A DNA stretch of 64,000 bases from Haladaptatus sp. DYF46 (GTDB lineage Archaea > Halobacteriota > Halobacteria > Halobacteriales > Haladaptataceae): assembly GCF_021083305.1 (NCBI RefSeq), contig NZ_JAJFAY010000001.1, positions 930,001 through 994,000 on the forward strand, given 5' to 3'. This document shows positions 15,898 to 24,674 of this stretch, piece after piece; the stretch's first letter is position 1, and each line of letters starts with the position of its first letter. Made by a program: the position numbers and the translations under genes. A model generated the notes under the pieces. The model was not told the origin of the DNA and did not search any database. It saw only the letters and a list, made by a program, of their open reading frames with translations.

Positions 15898-17489
15898 ATC
15901 AACTCGTCATCGAACCGCTCCTCGTTCCGCTCGTGACGGCGATTCTGACGCTCGTCTTCCGGCGGTATTCGACCGTCCAACGCGGCATCAGCCTCCTCGG
16001 CAGCGCGGCGTACGTCGTCGTCGTCGCGTTACTTTGGACCGACGTGGACCCGTTGGGCGCGGCGAGAACCATCCCGTATCAGCTCGGCAACTGGCCCGCA
16101 CCGTTCGGTATCACGCTCGTCGCCGACCCGCTGTCGGTGTTCATGCTCGGACTCGCCGCCGTCGTCTCGTTCGCCGCGATGGTCTTCTCGGTGCAGTACG
16201 TGGACGAGTTCGGCCAGCAACTGTCCTACCACCCGCTGTATCACTTCATGCTGGTCGGCGTGAGCGGCGCGTTCCTCACGGGCGACATCTTCAACCTCTT
16301 CGTCTGGTTCGAGGTGATGCTCATGTCGAGTTACATCCTCGTGGTGTTCTACAGCGGGCCACAACACACCCGCGCGGCGCTCCAGTACGTCGTCCTCAAC
16401 CTCATCGGGAGCGCGGTCATGCTCCTCGCCATCGGCGGCATCTACTCGACGACTGGGACGCTCAACATGGCCGATTTGGCACAACGACTCGCCAACCCGG
16501 CGGCGAACAGCATCACCCCGCTTCCCGTGTTGGGTCTGTCGGCGCTCCTGTTCACGGTGTTCGCGCTGAAATCCGGGCTGGCACCGTTCCAGTTCTGGGT
16601 GCCACCGGCGTACAGCGCCGCACCCGCTCCCGTTTCCGCGATGCTCGCGGGCGTCGTGAAGAAGGTCGGAATTTACGCCATCATCAGGCTGTACTTCACC
16701 GTCTTCTCGGCGATGTCGATTCCGGCCGGATTGAGTCTCCCCGGCCTGTCCGGCACCTCATTACTCGACTTCTTCGGCCCGGTCATGTTCCTCATGGCGA
16801 GCGCGAGCATCCTGCTCGGCGGCCTCGGCGCGGTGGGGCGCGACGACATCGACGGCTTGCTGTCCTACTCCAGCATCGGACAGGTCGGATTCATCGTCCT
16901 ACCGCTCGCCATCGGCGCGACTGCGGGAAGCGAGGAGATCCGAATTCTCGCGGTCACGGCGGCGCTCATCTACGCGCTGAACCACGCGCTGGCGAAGGGA
17001 CTCCTCTTCCTCGCTTCGGGGTCGGTGTTCTCCTCGGTCGGTTCGACGCGCTTTGCCGACCTCGGCGGCCTGACGCGAAAGGAACCGGTCCTGTCGGCAG
17101 TGTTCTTCGTCGGTGCGCTCTCGCTCATCGGCATTCCGCCACTCTCGGGCTTCTTCGGGAAATTCCTCGTCTTCCGCACCGCGGGCGACGCGGGTGCCGC
17201 GGGTGAACCGGGCGCGTACGTCGCGCTCGGAATCGCGCTGTTCGGCGCGATTCTCACCATCGCGTACTTCTCGCGGGCGTGGAACCGCGGTTTCTGGGGC
17301 GAGGTGAATCCGATGGTCGAGAACGGCAGCGCACCGACCGGCGTTCTCGTCCTCGTCGGACTCGCCGCCCTCGTCCTCCTCGTCGGTATCGGATTCGATC
17401 CGGTGTATCGAGCGGCGGAGGCCGCGGCCGGGGCTGCACTTCACAGACAGGAGTACGTCCAAGCGGTCCTCGGAGGTGGGGCGGCATGA
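15894..17489 (+). CDS. mnhD: Na+/H+ antiporter subunit D
   Basis: 531 aa, NuoN/M-like antiporter subunit with about 14 helices. Proton_antipo_M motifs are visible: FNLFVWFEVMLMSSYIL (Glu in helix 5), the FALKSGLAPFQFWVPPAYSAAPAPVSAMLAGVVKKVG loop (Lys and Pro of helices 7-8) and DDIDGLLSYSSIGQVGFI. The end (about 500-531) is small-residue-rich. It overlaps mnhC and mnhE by 4 nt. Confidence 0.92.
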   Translation: MNQLVIEPLLVPLVTAILTLVFRRYSTVQRGISLLGSAAYVVVVALLWTDVDPLGAARTIPYQLGNWPAPFGITLVADPLSVFMLGLAAVVSFAAMVFSVQYVDEFGQQLSYHPLYHFMLVGVSGAFLTGDIFNLFVWFEVMLMSSYILVVFYSGPQHTRAALQYVVLNLIGSAVMLLAIGGIYSTTGTLNMADLAQRLANPAANSITPLPVLGLSALLFTVFALKSGLAPFQFWVPPAYSAAPAPVSAMLAGVVKKVGIYAIIRLYFTVFSAMSIPAGLSLPGLSGTSLLDFFGPVMFLMASASILLGGLGAVGRDDIDGLLSYSSIGQVGFIVLPLAIGATAGSEEIRILAVTAALIYALNHALAKGLLFLASGSVFSSVGSTRFADLGGLTRKEPVLSAVFFVGALSLIGIPPLSGFFGKFLVFRTAGDAGAAGEPGAYVALGIALFGAILTIAYFSRAWNRGFWGEVNPMVENGSAPTGVLVLVGLAALVLLVGIGFDPVYRAAEAAAGAALHRQEYVQAVLGGGAA

Positions 17490-18076
17490 AGAAGTGGCCC
17501 GTCATCGGGTTCGTTCTCGCCATCCTCTGGCTGTTCGTCAGGGGTGTCGCGCTCGAACCGAACAGGATACTCGGCGAGTTCCTCATCGGACTCGCCTTCG
17601 GCATGCTCATCGCGTTCATGCTCCGACGGTTCTACACGCCGGAAACGAACGTCACGCGGAGCGTGCAGGCGCTCCCATACGCCGGATTGTACCTCATCGT
17701 GTTCATCAAGGACCTCATCATGGCGAACCTCGACGTCGCCCACCGTGTCCTCCTGCCGAGCATGCCCATCGAACCGGGCGTCGTCGTCGTTCCGCTTCGA
17801 GTGCGGACGGACGGGGCGATAACGACCATTGCGAACAGCATCACCCTCACGCCAGGGACGATTACCATGGATTACGACGAGGAGACGAACGCGCTCTACG
17901 TACACAGCATCGACGCCACGGACGTCGACGACATCGTCGACCCGATTCGAACGTGGGAGGATTACGCCCTCGTCATCTTCGACGAGGAGGGCAAACCCGG
18001 CGACCCGGTGCCGGAACTGCCGATGGCCCACGTGAGCGGCGAACCGGCCGAGGGAGGTGTCAAGCGTGGCAACTGA
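17486..18076 (+). CDS. mnhE: Na+/H+ antiporter subunit E
   Basis: 196 aa from ATG 17486, which overlaps the mnhD stop by 4 nt; the open frame runs farther upstream but inside mnhD. Two N-terminal helices, then the conserved cytoplasmic domain with NSITLTPGTITMDYDEE and HSIDATD, the signature of MrpE. The C-terminus carries an acidic extension of about 25 residues. Confidence 0.92.
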   Translation: MKKWPVIGFVLAILWLFVRGVALEPNRILGEFLIGLAFGMLIAFMLRRFYTPETNVTRSVQALPYAGLYLIVFIKDLIMANLDVAHRVLLPSMPIEPGVVVVPLRVRTDGAITTIANSITLTPGTITMDYDEETNALYVHSIDATDVDDIVDPIRTWEDYALVIFDEEGKPGDPVPELPMAHVSGEPAEGGVKRGN

Positions 18077-18353
18077 CGCCGCGATGTTCTCCCTCGCGGT
18101 GCAGGTCGGACTGGTCATCGCGAGCGGGTTGACCCTGCTCGCCGGCTACCGCGTCATCAAGGGACCGACGGTTCCCGACCGGGTGGTCGCGCTCGACACC
18201 ATCGGCACGAACGTGGTCGCCATCGCGGTCCTGTACGCGCTCCAAACCGGCGAAGGGTTGTTCGTCACGGTGAGCCTCGTTCTCGCCATCATCGGGTTCA
18301 TCAGCACCATCGCGGTCTCGCAGTACGTCATCGAAGGGGACATCATCGAATGA
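18066..18353 (+). CDS. mnhF: Na+/H+ antiporter subunit F
   Basis: 95 aa with three membrane helices; GYRVIKGPTVPDRVVALDTIGTNVVAI is the MrpF core. The start is either GTG 18066 or GTG 18057; both overlap mnhE. I prefer 18066, which leaves a shorter polar N-terminus. The stop overlaps mnhG. Confidence 0.88.
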   Translation: MATDAAMFSLAVQVGLVIASGLTLLAGYRVIKGPTVPDRVVALDTIGTNVVAIAVLYALQTGEGLFVTVSLVLAIIGFISTIAVSQYVIEGDIIE

Positions 18354-18673
18354 ACATCGTTCAACAAATCGTCATCACGTTGCTCATCGCCGTCGGGAGT
18401 TTCTTCCTCGTGGTCGGCACCGTCGGCCTCCTCAGGCTTCCCGACGTGTACAACAGAATGCACGCGACCAGCAAGGCGACGACGCTCGGCACGGCCTCGC
18501 TCTTCCTCGCCGGTCTGGTCTACTTCGGCCCGGAGGGGGCCGGACTCACCTCACTGGTGGGAATCATCTTTCTGTTCCTCACCGCGCCGACCGGTGCCCA
18601 CATGATTTCGCGCTCGGCCCAGAAGATGGGCATCGAGTTCTTCGGCGACGCCGACTGGCCCGGCGACGAGTAA
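18350..18673 (+). CDS. mnhG: Na+/H+ antiporter subunit G
   Basis: 107 aa with three helices; GTVGLLRLPDVYNRMHATSKATTLGTA is the PhaG/MnhG signature. It is the last gene of the seven-gene operon, with a 4-nt overlap to mnhF. With all of A-G present the complex should be functional in Na+ extrusion, essential for pH and ion balance in a salt-in strategist. Confidence 0.92.
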   Translation: MNIVQQIVITLLIAVGSFFLVVGTVGLLRLPDVYNRMHATSKATTLGTASLFLAGLVYFGPEGAGLTSLVGIIFLFLTAPTGAHMISRSAQKMGIEFFGDADWPGDE

Positions 18674-19240
18674 GGAGTTCTTGAGTTTCGGTACGAGTAG
18701 CTTCGATCGAATGGCGTGTGCCAGTCGTGGCTATTTTCGCTGTGGGGACGAGTACGGACGGCGATGAGACCGCACCGTGACCGAACGCTCGCGGCGTTGC
18801 CGTCTTCTCGCGGGGTTCGCCCGCTCGAACGGTCCGCAAAACGTCGTTTCGCGCTACTCGACTGTCCGCGGAGCGTCGTTCCGCGCTACTCGCATTCGAG
18901 GTTTCGCAGAAACCTCGCACGCCACGGCAGTTGATCAGTATCCCGCATCACTGGCTGTCCGGATGGCGCGCGCTGGGAGGGCGGCGAGGACTTCGCGTCC
19001 GAGTCGTCCTGTCACAGTTCGCGCGAGGGATGACGAGCGTCAGCGAGGAATCGGCTGGGGAGGGCGTGGTGATCGCAGTGCGGGAGCGGTGCGGGTGCGG
19101 TTTCAGTGCCGCTCGGTAGTCGTACTCGTAGAGAAACCGACGATGAATCGGAGCGCGGGCGCGGGCATCCGAAATCCGCTCACCAGTCGTTGCAGTTACA
19201 CCATCACTGCCAGAAACAACTCGCACGGACGATCCCCGAC
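18674..19240. repeat. Gene-free, repeat-rich intergenic region
   Basis: No convincing gene: the open frames here are Arg/Ser-rich, which is typical of non-coding GC-rich haloarchaeal DNA. It holds a 29-nt direct repeat (18832-18860 and 18864-18892, 25/29 identical), a perfect 9-bp hairpin CGAGGTTTC-gca-GAAACCTCG (18897-18917), and a 48-nt element (19023-19070) similar to one at 22872-22921. Confidence 0.6.
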
Positions 19241-20407
19241 TTACTCGCCGTCAAAATCGCGAGCGAGTTCCTCCGCGATGTGGAATCCCAACTCGGCCTT
19301 GCTCCCGCTGTACTTCCTGGCGCTGTTCCGGCGGACGAACAGGGTTCTCGTTCGGTCTTCGCCCATCACGCTGGCGTCGTTCGCGACGACGAAGGAGAGG
19401 TCGGCCCGGTCCAGCGTCTCGCGGGCGGCGGCGATCATCGCGTCGTCGTCGCCGTTCGTCTCGGTCTTGAATCCGACGATGGGAAGGTCGGGATGGTCGT
19501 CACGAACCGTATCGATGAGTTTCGGGGTCGGGTCGAAGTCGAGCGTGAGTTCCCGCCCGGAGCGAAGCTTCTCGTCGGCCTCGTCGGCCGTGTAGTCGCT
19601 GATGGCCGCGGCTGAGACGAGAGCGTCCGCGGGCAGTCCGGCCACGTGTCGAGTCACGGCGTTGAGCATCTCGGCGCTCGTTTCGACCTGTTCGACGGTC
19701 GCGTACGGGACTCCCGGCTTGTCGTGAACCAGTGTAACGTTCGCGCCGTAGACGTAACAGGCGCGGGCGACTGCTCGTCCCGTCTTTCCCGAGGCGCGAC
19801 TCGTGATAATCCGCACGGGGTCGATTGCCTCGCTCGTCGCGCCGCTGGTGACGACGACGTGCTTTCCGTCGAGGAGGTTTGGCGTCGTGGCGCGGGCCAC
19901 GTCCAGTGCGATGGCGTCCTCGGTGGCGATTTTTGCCTTGCCTTCCTCTATTCGCGGGTCGACGAACTCGACGCCCCACGATTTGACGCGTTCGATGGCG
20001 TCGAGGACGCCCGGATGGTCGTACATCGGTTCGTGCATGGCGGGCGCGATGACGACCGGAACGTCCGCTCCGAGCGCCGTCGTCGCGCACGTCGTCACCG
20101 GCGTGTCGTCCACCGCGGCGGCGATCTTCCCGACCGTGTTCGCCGTGGCGGGTGCGACGAGGAACACGTCGGCCCAGCCCTCGCGGCCGCAGAGTTCGAC
20201 GTGTTCGACCCGTCCGGTGATTTCGGTGACGACCGGATTGTCCGTGGCGAACTCGACGGCCCACGGGTTGATGATACCCGTCGCGCTCGGCGACACCACC
20301 GCACGGACGTTCGCGCCCCGCCTGCGCAGTTCGTGTGCCAGTTCGACCACTTTCACCGCCGCGATACTTCCCGTCACCCCCAACGCCACGTTCACTCCGG
20401 TCAACAT
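19241..20407 (-). CDS. coaBC: Bifunctional phosphopantothenoylcysteine decarboxylase/phosphopantothenate-cysteine ligase
   Basis: 388 aa; two steps of coenzyme A synthesis. The N-terminal flavoprotein domain (about 1-180) has GVTGSIAA (10-17), the catalytic VEHVEL His (His69), ATANTVGKIA (88-97) and the substrate motif PAMHEPMY (122-129). The ligase domain (about 183-388) begins VVVTSGATSEAIDPVR and has the SGKTG nucleotide region, AISDY, and GFKTET. Length is the family's norm. CTP or ATP use cannot be decided. It is transcribed alone, downstream of (and codirectional with) the ABC exporter gene, 33 nt apart. Confidence 0.93.
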   Translation of the reverse strand: MLTGVNVALGVTGSIAAVKVVELAHELRRRGANVRAVVSPSATGIINPWAVEFATDNPVVTEITGRVEHVELCGREGWADVFLVAPATANTVGKIAAAVDDTPVTTCATTALGADVPVVIAPAMHEPMYDHPGVLDAIERVKSWGVEFVDPRIEEGKAKIATEDAIALDVARATTPNLLDGKHVVVTSGATSEAIDPVRIITSRASGKTGRAVARACYVYGANVTLVHDKPGVPYATVEQVETSAEMLNAVTRHVAGLPADALVSAAAISDYTADEADEKLRSGRELTLDFDPTPKLIDTVRDDHPDLPIVGFKTETNGDDDAMIAAARETLDRADLSFVVANDASVMGEDRTRTLFVRRNSARKYSGSKAELGFHIAEELARDFDGE

Positions 20408-20440
20408 TACCCGGTACTGGGTGGTGTACCCCGAAAAAGG

Positions 20441-22363
20441 TCACTGGTTCGACTCGTGACCCAGCTGACTCGCGCTGGCACGCCGGGACGCCTCCATCAC
20501 GAACTCCTCGGAGAGCGCGTCGATTTCCCCGGCCTGCACGCGCCAGAGGTCGGCATAGAGTCCGTCACCGTCGAGGAGTTGCTCGTGAGTACCGCGTTCC
20601 ACGATTTCGCCGTCTTCGACCGAGAGGATGACGTCCGCGCCCTTCACCGTCGAGAGGCGGTGAGCGATGATGAACGTCGTGCGGTCCTCGGTGAGCCTAT
20701 CGAGACTGCGCTGGATGAGCATTTCAGTCTCCGTATCCACCGCGCTCGTCGCTTCGTCCAACACGAGGAGTTCCGGGTCCGCGAGAATCGTCCGCGCGAT
20801 GGAAACCCGCTGGCGCTGCCCGCCCGAGAGTTTGACGCCCCGCTCGCCGACCCGCGTGTCGTAGCCGTCGGGAAGGTTGGTGACGAACTCGTGTGCCTCG
20901 GCGGCTTTCGCCGCCGCTTCGATTTCGTCCCGAGTCGCGTCGAACGCCCCGTACGCGATGTTCTCCTCGACGGTGCCGTCGAACAGGAAGGTGTCCTGTC
21001 CGACGTAGCCGATGTGTTCCCGAAGGCACTCGACCGTGATGTCGCGTACGTCGTGGCCGTCCACGCGAATCTCGCCGCCTGTCACGTCGTAGAGGCGCGG
21101 GAGGAGTTTGCAGATGGTGGACTTCCCTGCCCCCGTCGGACCGACGAGTCCGACCGTCTCGCCGGGTTCAGCGGTGAACGTCACGTCGGAGAGGACCTCC
21201 TCGCCGTCCTCGTAGGCGAAGTTCACGTGGTCGTACTCGACGCGGCCCCGAATCGAATCCAGTTCGACGGCGTCCGGCCTGCTCGTGATGGCCGGAGTAA
21301 TCGACAGCAGTCCGAAAATGCGCTTGGTCGACGCCTTCGCGTCCTCGTATCGGTCCACCACCTCGCTCATCTGGGTGAGCGGTTCGACCATGCGCTGGGT
21401 GAGGATGAGGAACGTGACGAGGTCTCCGACGGTGGGTGCCGAACCCGAAATACCGAGCGGCGGGTCGGCGAGGAACCACAACCCCCCCACGACGAACGTG
21501 GCGGCGAAGGCGATCGATGTGAGCAACTGCATGCCGGGACGGTAGACGAAGTTCATCCGAAGCGCCTGCCAGTCGCGCTTGAAGTACTCGTAGGAGGACT
21601 TCCGGACGCGCTCGTCCTCGAACGACTCGGTTCCGGCGGTTTTGATGACCTCGATTCCCGCGAGGTTGTTCTCCAATCGCGTGTTCAAATCCCCGACGGA
21701 CGACCGAACGTCCGCGTAAAACGCCTCGATGCGCTTCATGAACCACCACGTGAACAGGGCCGCGACGGGAATGATGGAGAGCGTGACGAGGGCCAACTGT
21801 GCATTTATGTCGAAGAGAATCGCGCCGATACCGATGATGAGGACGAGGAGTTGGATGGCGCTCCCCATCATATTGTCGAGGAACAGTTCGAGGCGGTTCG
21901 CATCGTTGTTCAGGATGCTCATGAGTTCCCCGGTCTTGTGGTCGTCGAAGAACGTCATATCGAGGCGTTGCATCCACTGATACGTCGACGTCCGAACCTC
22001 GTGTTTCACGCGGTGGGAGAACAGGTTCAGGCTGGACGCCCGGGCGAAGTTGAAGACCGCCGCGAGCACCATCGCGACGCCCATGATTTCGGCCGAGAAC
22101 CAGAACTGTCCCATCTGCGTCGTCGGAATCCACGATTCGGGCACGAACAGGAGACTGTAGGCTCGCGATCCGTGGAACACGGAATCCACCGCGACGCCGA
22201 GAACGATGGGAGGGACGAGCGAGAGGAATCTGGTGCCCATGCTCGTCACCAACCCGATGACGAACCAGTGGAGGTGGTCGCCGCCGTACTCCGTAAACAG
22301 CCGCAACATTGGCCGCTCCACTGACTCCCCCAACTCCTCCGGGTCCACCTCGTCGGCACTCAT
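20441..22363 (-). CDS. ABC exporter, fused permease/ATPase (MsbA/MDR type)
   Basis: A 640-aa half-transporter. Six membrane helices between about 32 and 320; nucleotide-binding domain from about 370, with Walker A GPTGAGKST (408-416), Q-loop GYVGQDTFLF (452-461), signature KLSGGQRQRV (511-520), Walker B LLVLDEATS (532-540) and H-loop IIAHRLST (565-572). Coupling-type segments DMTFFDDHKTGELMS and NDANRLELFL are well conserved. It works as a homodimer, or with an unlinked partner. Substrate (lipid or drug) unknown. Confidence 0.92.
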   Translation of the reverse strand: MSADEVDPEELGESVERPMLRLFTEYGGDHLHWFVIGLVTSMGTRFLSLVPPIVLGVAVDSVFHGSRAYSLLFVPESWIPTTQMGQFWFSAEIMGVAMVLAAVFNFARASSLNLFSHRVKHEVRTSTYQWMQRLDMTFFDDHKTGELMSILNNDANRLELFLDNMMGSAIQLLVLIIGIGAILFDINAQLALVTLSIIPVAALFTWWFMKRIEAFYADVRSSVGDLNTRLENNLAGIEVIKTAGTESFEDERVRKSSYEYFKRDWQALRMNFVYRPGMQLLTSIAFAATFVVGGLWFLADPPLGISGSAPTVGDLVTFLILTQRMVEPLTQMSEVVDRYEDAKASTKRIFGLLSITPAITSRPDAVELDSIRGRVEYDHVNFAYEDGEEVLSDVTFTAEPGETVGLVGPTGAGKSTICKLLPRLYDVTGGEIRVDGHDVRDITVECLREHIGYVGQDTFLFDGTVEENIAYGAFDATRDEIEAAAKAAEAHEFVTNLPDGYDTRVGERGVKLSGGQRQRVSIARTILADPELLVLDEATSAVDTETEMLIQRSLDRLTEDRTTFIIAHRLSTVKGADVILSVEDGEIVERGTHEQLLDGDGLYADLWRVQAGEIDALSEEFVMEASRRASASQLGHESNQ

Positions 22364-22457
22364 TCCCTAAACGCTTCAAAAGGGATTCATAAAGAGCCAC
22401 GGGTTTCGGCAGACTGGGAACGCAAGACATAGCCGTCGTCCGTCCCGAGAATTCGGT

Positions 22458-22781
22458 ATGTCGTGGAAGGTGCTGATCGTCGCCGGGGTGTTCGAAGTCG
22501 CGTGGGCCATCGGACTGGAGTACTCGGACGGGTTCTCGAAATTCTGGCCCTCCGTCGCCACCGTCGTCGCGCTCGCGGTCAGCATGGTCCTGTTGGCGAA
22601 ATCGCTCCAGACGCTCCCCGTCGGCACCGCCTACGCCGTCTGGACGGGCATCGGTGCGGTCGGCACCGCGACGCTCGGCATCGTCCTCTTTGATGAACCC
22701 GCTGACCTCCTCCGTGTCGCCTTCATCGGCGTCATCGTCGTCGGCATCGTCGGCCTGCATCTCTCCTCCGGCGGTCACTGA
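22458..22781 (+). CDS. Small multidrug resistance (SMR) family transporter, SugE/Gdx-like
   Basis: 107 aa, four helices. The membrane Glu of helix 1 is present (VFEVAWAIGLEYS, Glu13), and GTAYAVWTGIGAVGTATLG is the SMR signature. The W-A-I-G-L-E context and the short length look more like SugE/Gdx (guanidinium exporter) than EmrE, which is inference. It is a single gene, divergent from the ABC exporter. SMR proteins act as dual-topology homodimers. Confidence 0.87.
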   Translation: MSWKVLIVAGVFEVAWAIGLEYSDGFSKFWPSVATVVALAVSMVLLAKSLQTLPVGTAYAVWTGIGAVGTATLGIVLFDEPADLLRVAFIGVIVVGIVGLHLSSGGH

Positions 22782-23245
22782 GAGGGGAACGTTTCGAAGG
22801 GAAACGAACCACGGGGCGCGCGCTTTCGGGGCGACGCGGCCACTCTCGGCCGCGTCGTTCCGCTGAACCGTGCGAGGGATGACTGAGCGAACGCGAAGGA
22901 ATCGGTTGGGGAGGGTGTGGTTCGGTGCGGTAGCGGTGCTCGGTGGGATTGAAAGGGGCCGTTCGGTCGCGCTTGCGTGGTTGCTGTGCGGGCTACTATC
23001 CGCGCGACTGTGCGGAGAGCGCGGATATCCTTCACAGCGGCCGCGAGCGGACGGGGGCTTTCGAAAACTGCTTTCCTGTAACTTCGGCTCGTTCAAACAC
23101 GATATGTCGTAGCGAGCGTGGCGGGGGCTTTCGAAGATGGAATCACCTCTGTGTAGTACTCTCAAAATCAAATTCGTCCCGGGGGAACCCCTCCGAGACT
23201 CATTCACAACCCCATTTCCGCCAAAATCCCCGGCTTCTCGTCCTG
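22782..23245. repeat. Gene-free, repeat-rich intergenic region
   Basis: No supportable gene. It contains a 50-nt element (22872-22921) about 85% identical to 19023-19070, the string GTGGGATTGAAAGGGGCCGTTCGGTCGCG (22952 on) and two copies of GGGGGCTTTCGAA (about 23055 and 23125), all typical of dispersed haloarchaeal intergenic repeats. Confidence 0.6.
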
Positions 23246-24004
23246 TTAGTTCATGTTCTCGACGAAACTCGGGTGGGGAACCGGGCGCTCGTCCTCCCAC
23301 TCTTCCAGATAGTCGCGCAGGCGGTCGTGGGCCTTCCGCGCGCGGCGCTGGCGTTCGTCCTCCGAAATCTCCTCGCAACCCTCCGGAACGTCGCGGTCGC
23401 GGTTGGTGAAGTACCCCTCCGGGACGACCCAGTCGTGGTAGAAGTCGGGGTCGGCGTCGTGCACAACCGTGATGCCGACCTGCGACCCGTGGCCCGCCGA
23501 GACGATGGCTTGGTGGTACTGCTTTGCGATTCGACCGGCGGCGTAGAGGCCGTCGATGTCGGTTCGACCGTCGTCGTCCACCGGGACGTACTGCTTGCTT
23601 CCCGACCCTTCGAGTTCGAGGTCCAACCCGTCGAGGTACGAGGCGTCCGACCACGAGGTGATGACGACCCGTTCCGCGGAAATCGTTTCGCCGTCGTCCT
23701 CGCCGCCCTTCGTTTCGACGGTGAACCCGCTGCCGTCCGCGTGGTTCGCGTGGTCCACGTCCGTGACTTTCGCATCGAGACGCTCGCATCCGGCGCGCTC
23801 GGCTTGCTCTTGGAGCATCAGGGAGAACAACCGCGAGTCGATTCCCGCGGGGAACCCGGGGAAGTTCTCCAGAATCGCGTTGCGGTACAGGATGGAAACG
23901 CCGTCGTTCACGACCAGCGTGTCGAGGTCGGCGCGCGCGGTGAACGTGGCCGCGGAGAGTCCCGCGACGCCACCGCCGATGATGAGTACGTCGTAATCCG
24001 TCAT
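23246..24004 (-). CDS. FAD-dependent oxidoreductase, thioredoxin-reductase-like but without CxxC
   Basis: 252 aa from ATG 24004. Dinucleotide-binding loop VLIIGGGVAGLSAA (6-19), ENFPGFPAGID (46-56) and the second FAD motif GLYAAGRI...AIVSAGHGSQ (about 166-189) place it in the pyridine nucleotide-disulfide oxidoreductase/TrxR group. It is shorter than TrxR (about 310 aa) and has no recognisable NAD(P)H domain and no CxxC redox pair, so it is not a normal thioredoxin reductase. The C-terminal 60 residues are charged and helical. It is divergent from the SRPBCC gene at 24107. Confidence 0.85.
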   Translation of the reverse strand: MTDYDVLIIGGGVAGLSAATFTARADLDTLVVNDGVSILYRNAILENFPGFPAGIDSRLFSLMLQEQAERAGCERLDAKVTDVDHANHADGSGFTVETKGGEDDGETISAERVVITSWSDASYLDGLDLELEGSGSKQYVPVDDDGRTDIDGLYAAGRIAKQYHQAIVSAGHGSQVGITVVHDADPDFYHDWVVPEGYFTNRDRDVPEGCEEISEDERQRRARKAHDRLRDYLEEWEDERPVPHPSFVENMN

Positions 24005-24106
24005 GGTCGGTGGTTGTCGGCGAGGTGGTATAAACGACTGGATTGGGTACGTCCGTGCAGGTCCCTCGCCGGAATGTTTACTTTCAGTCGAACGAAATCG
24101 AAACGC

Positions 24107-24637
24107 GTGGACCACCTCGAACTCAGTACCGTCGTCTACGTGCCGCCGGAGGAGGCCTACGAGTTTCTGCTCGACTTTCCGGGGTACGCCAACTACTCGG
24201 AACACCTCACGCGAGTCACGCACGAGGGTGACGGCGGGCCGGGAACCGAGTACGACATTCATCTCAAGTGGTGGAAAATCCAGTACACCGTCCGCTCCGA
24301 GGTGACGGAACTGGACCCCCCGAACCGCATCGACTGGAAGATAATCAAGGACATCAGCGCCCACGGCAGTTGGCGCGTGGAGGAAGTTCCCGAGGAGTCC
24401 CCCAACGGCGAGGAACCCGCCTCGCGGGTGTGGCTCTCCATCCACTTCGACGCCGACTCGGCGAGTTCGGGAATGCTCAACCTCCCGGCGTTCGTCTCGC
24501 TCGGATGGGTCGTGAACAAGGTGAAACCGCTCGTCCTCTCTGAAGCCGAGAAAGTCGTCGAGCGTATCGTTACGGACTTGGAGGGCCAACCGCGGGACGT
24601 GAACCTCGAAATTCACAGCAAACCGAATTCGGTCTGA
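24107..24637 (+). CDS. SRPBCC (START/polyketide cyclase-like) protein
   Basis: About 176 aa from GTG 24107; GTTTACTT at 24076-24083 sits about 27 nt upstream as a TATA box, giving a leaderless start. An in-frame ATG at 24074 would add 11 basic residues. The coenzyme Q-binding/polyketide cyclase fold is suggested by VPPEEAYEFLLDFPGYANYSEHLTRV, the strand WKIQYTVRSEVTELDPPNRIDWK and the long C-terminal helix. It probably binds a hydrophobic ligand (Coq10/RatA-like), which is inference. Confidence 0.8.
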   Translation: MDHLELSTVVYVPPEEAYEFLLDFPGYANYSEHLTRVTHEGDGGPGTEYDIHLKWWKIQYTVRSEVTELDPPNRIDWKIIKDISAHGSWRVEEVPEESPNGEEPASRVWLSIHFDADSASSGMLNLPAFVSLGWVVNKVKPLVLSEAEKVVERIVTDLEGQPRDVNLEIHSKPNSV

Positions 24638-24674
24638 GTTTCGTTCTTCGTTCTACCGCCACCGCCCCCGAACG

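Noticed and set aside
18777..19595. ORFs in the gap after mnhG
   Set aside because: Arg/Ser-rich, no acidic bias, and they run antisense into coaBC; repeats and hairpins indicate non-coding DNA.
19646..22324. 892-aa open frame on the + strand opposite coaBC and the ABC exporter
   Set aside because: Antisense shadow created by high third-position GC; it crosses two well-supported genes and has no domain.
21168..23789. 873-aa open frame on the minus strand
   Set aside because: Alternate frame of the ABC exporter gene running into repeat-rich non-coding DNA; Arg/Gly/Pro-rich.
22943..24106. 5' extension of the SRPBCC gene frame back to 22943
   Set aside because: It reads antisense through the FAD oxidoreductase gene; the promoter box and family similarity place the start at 24107.
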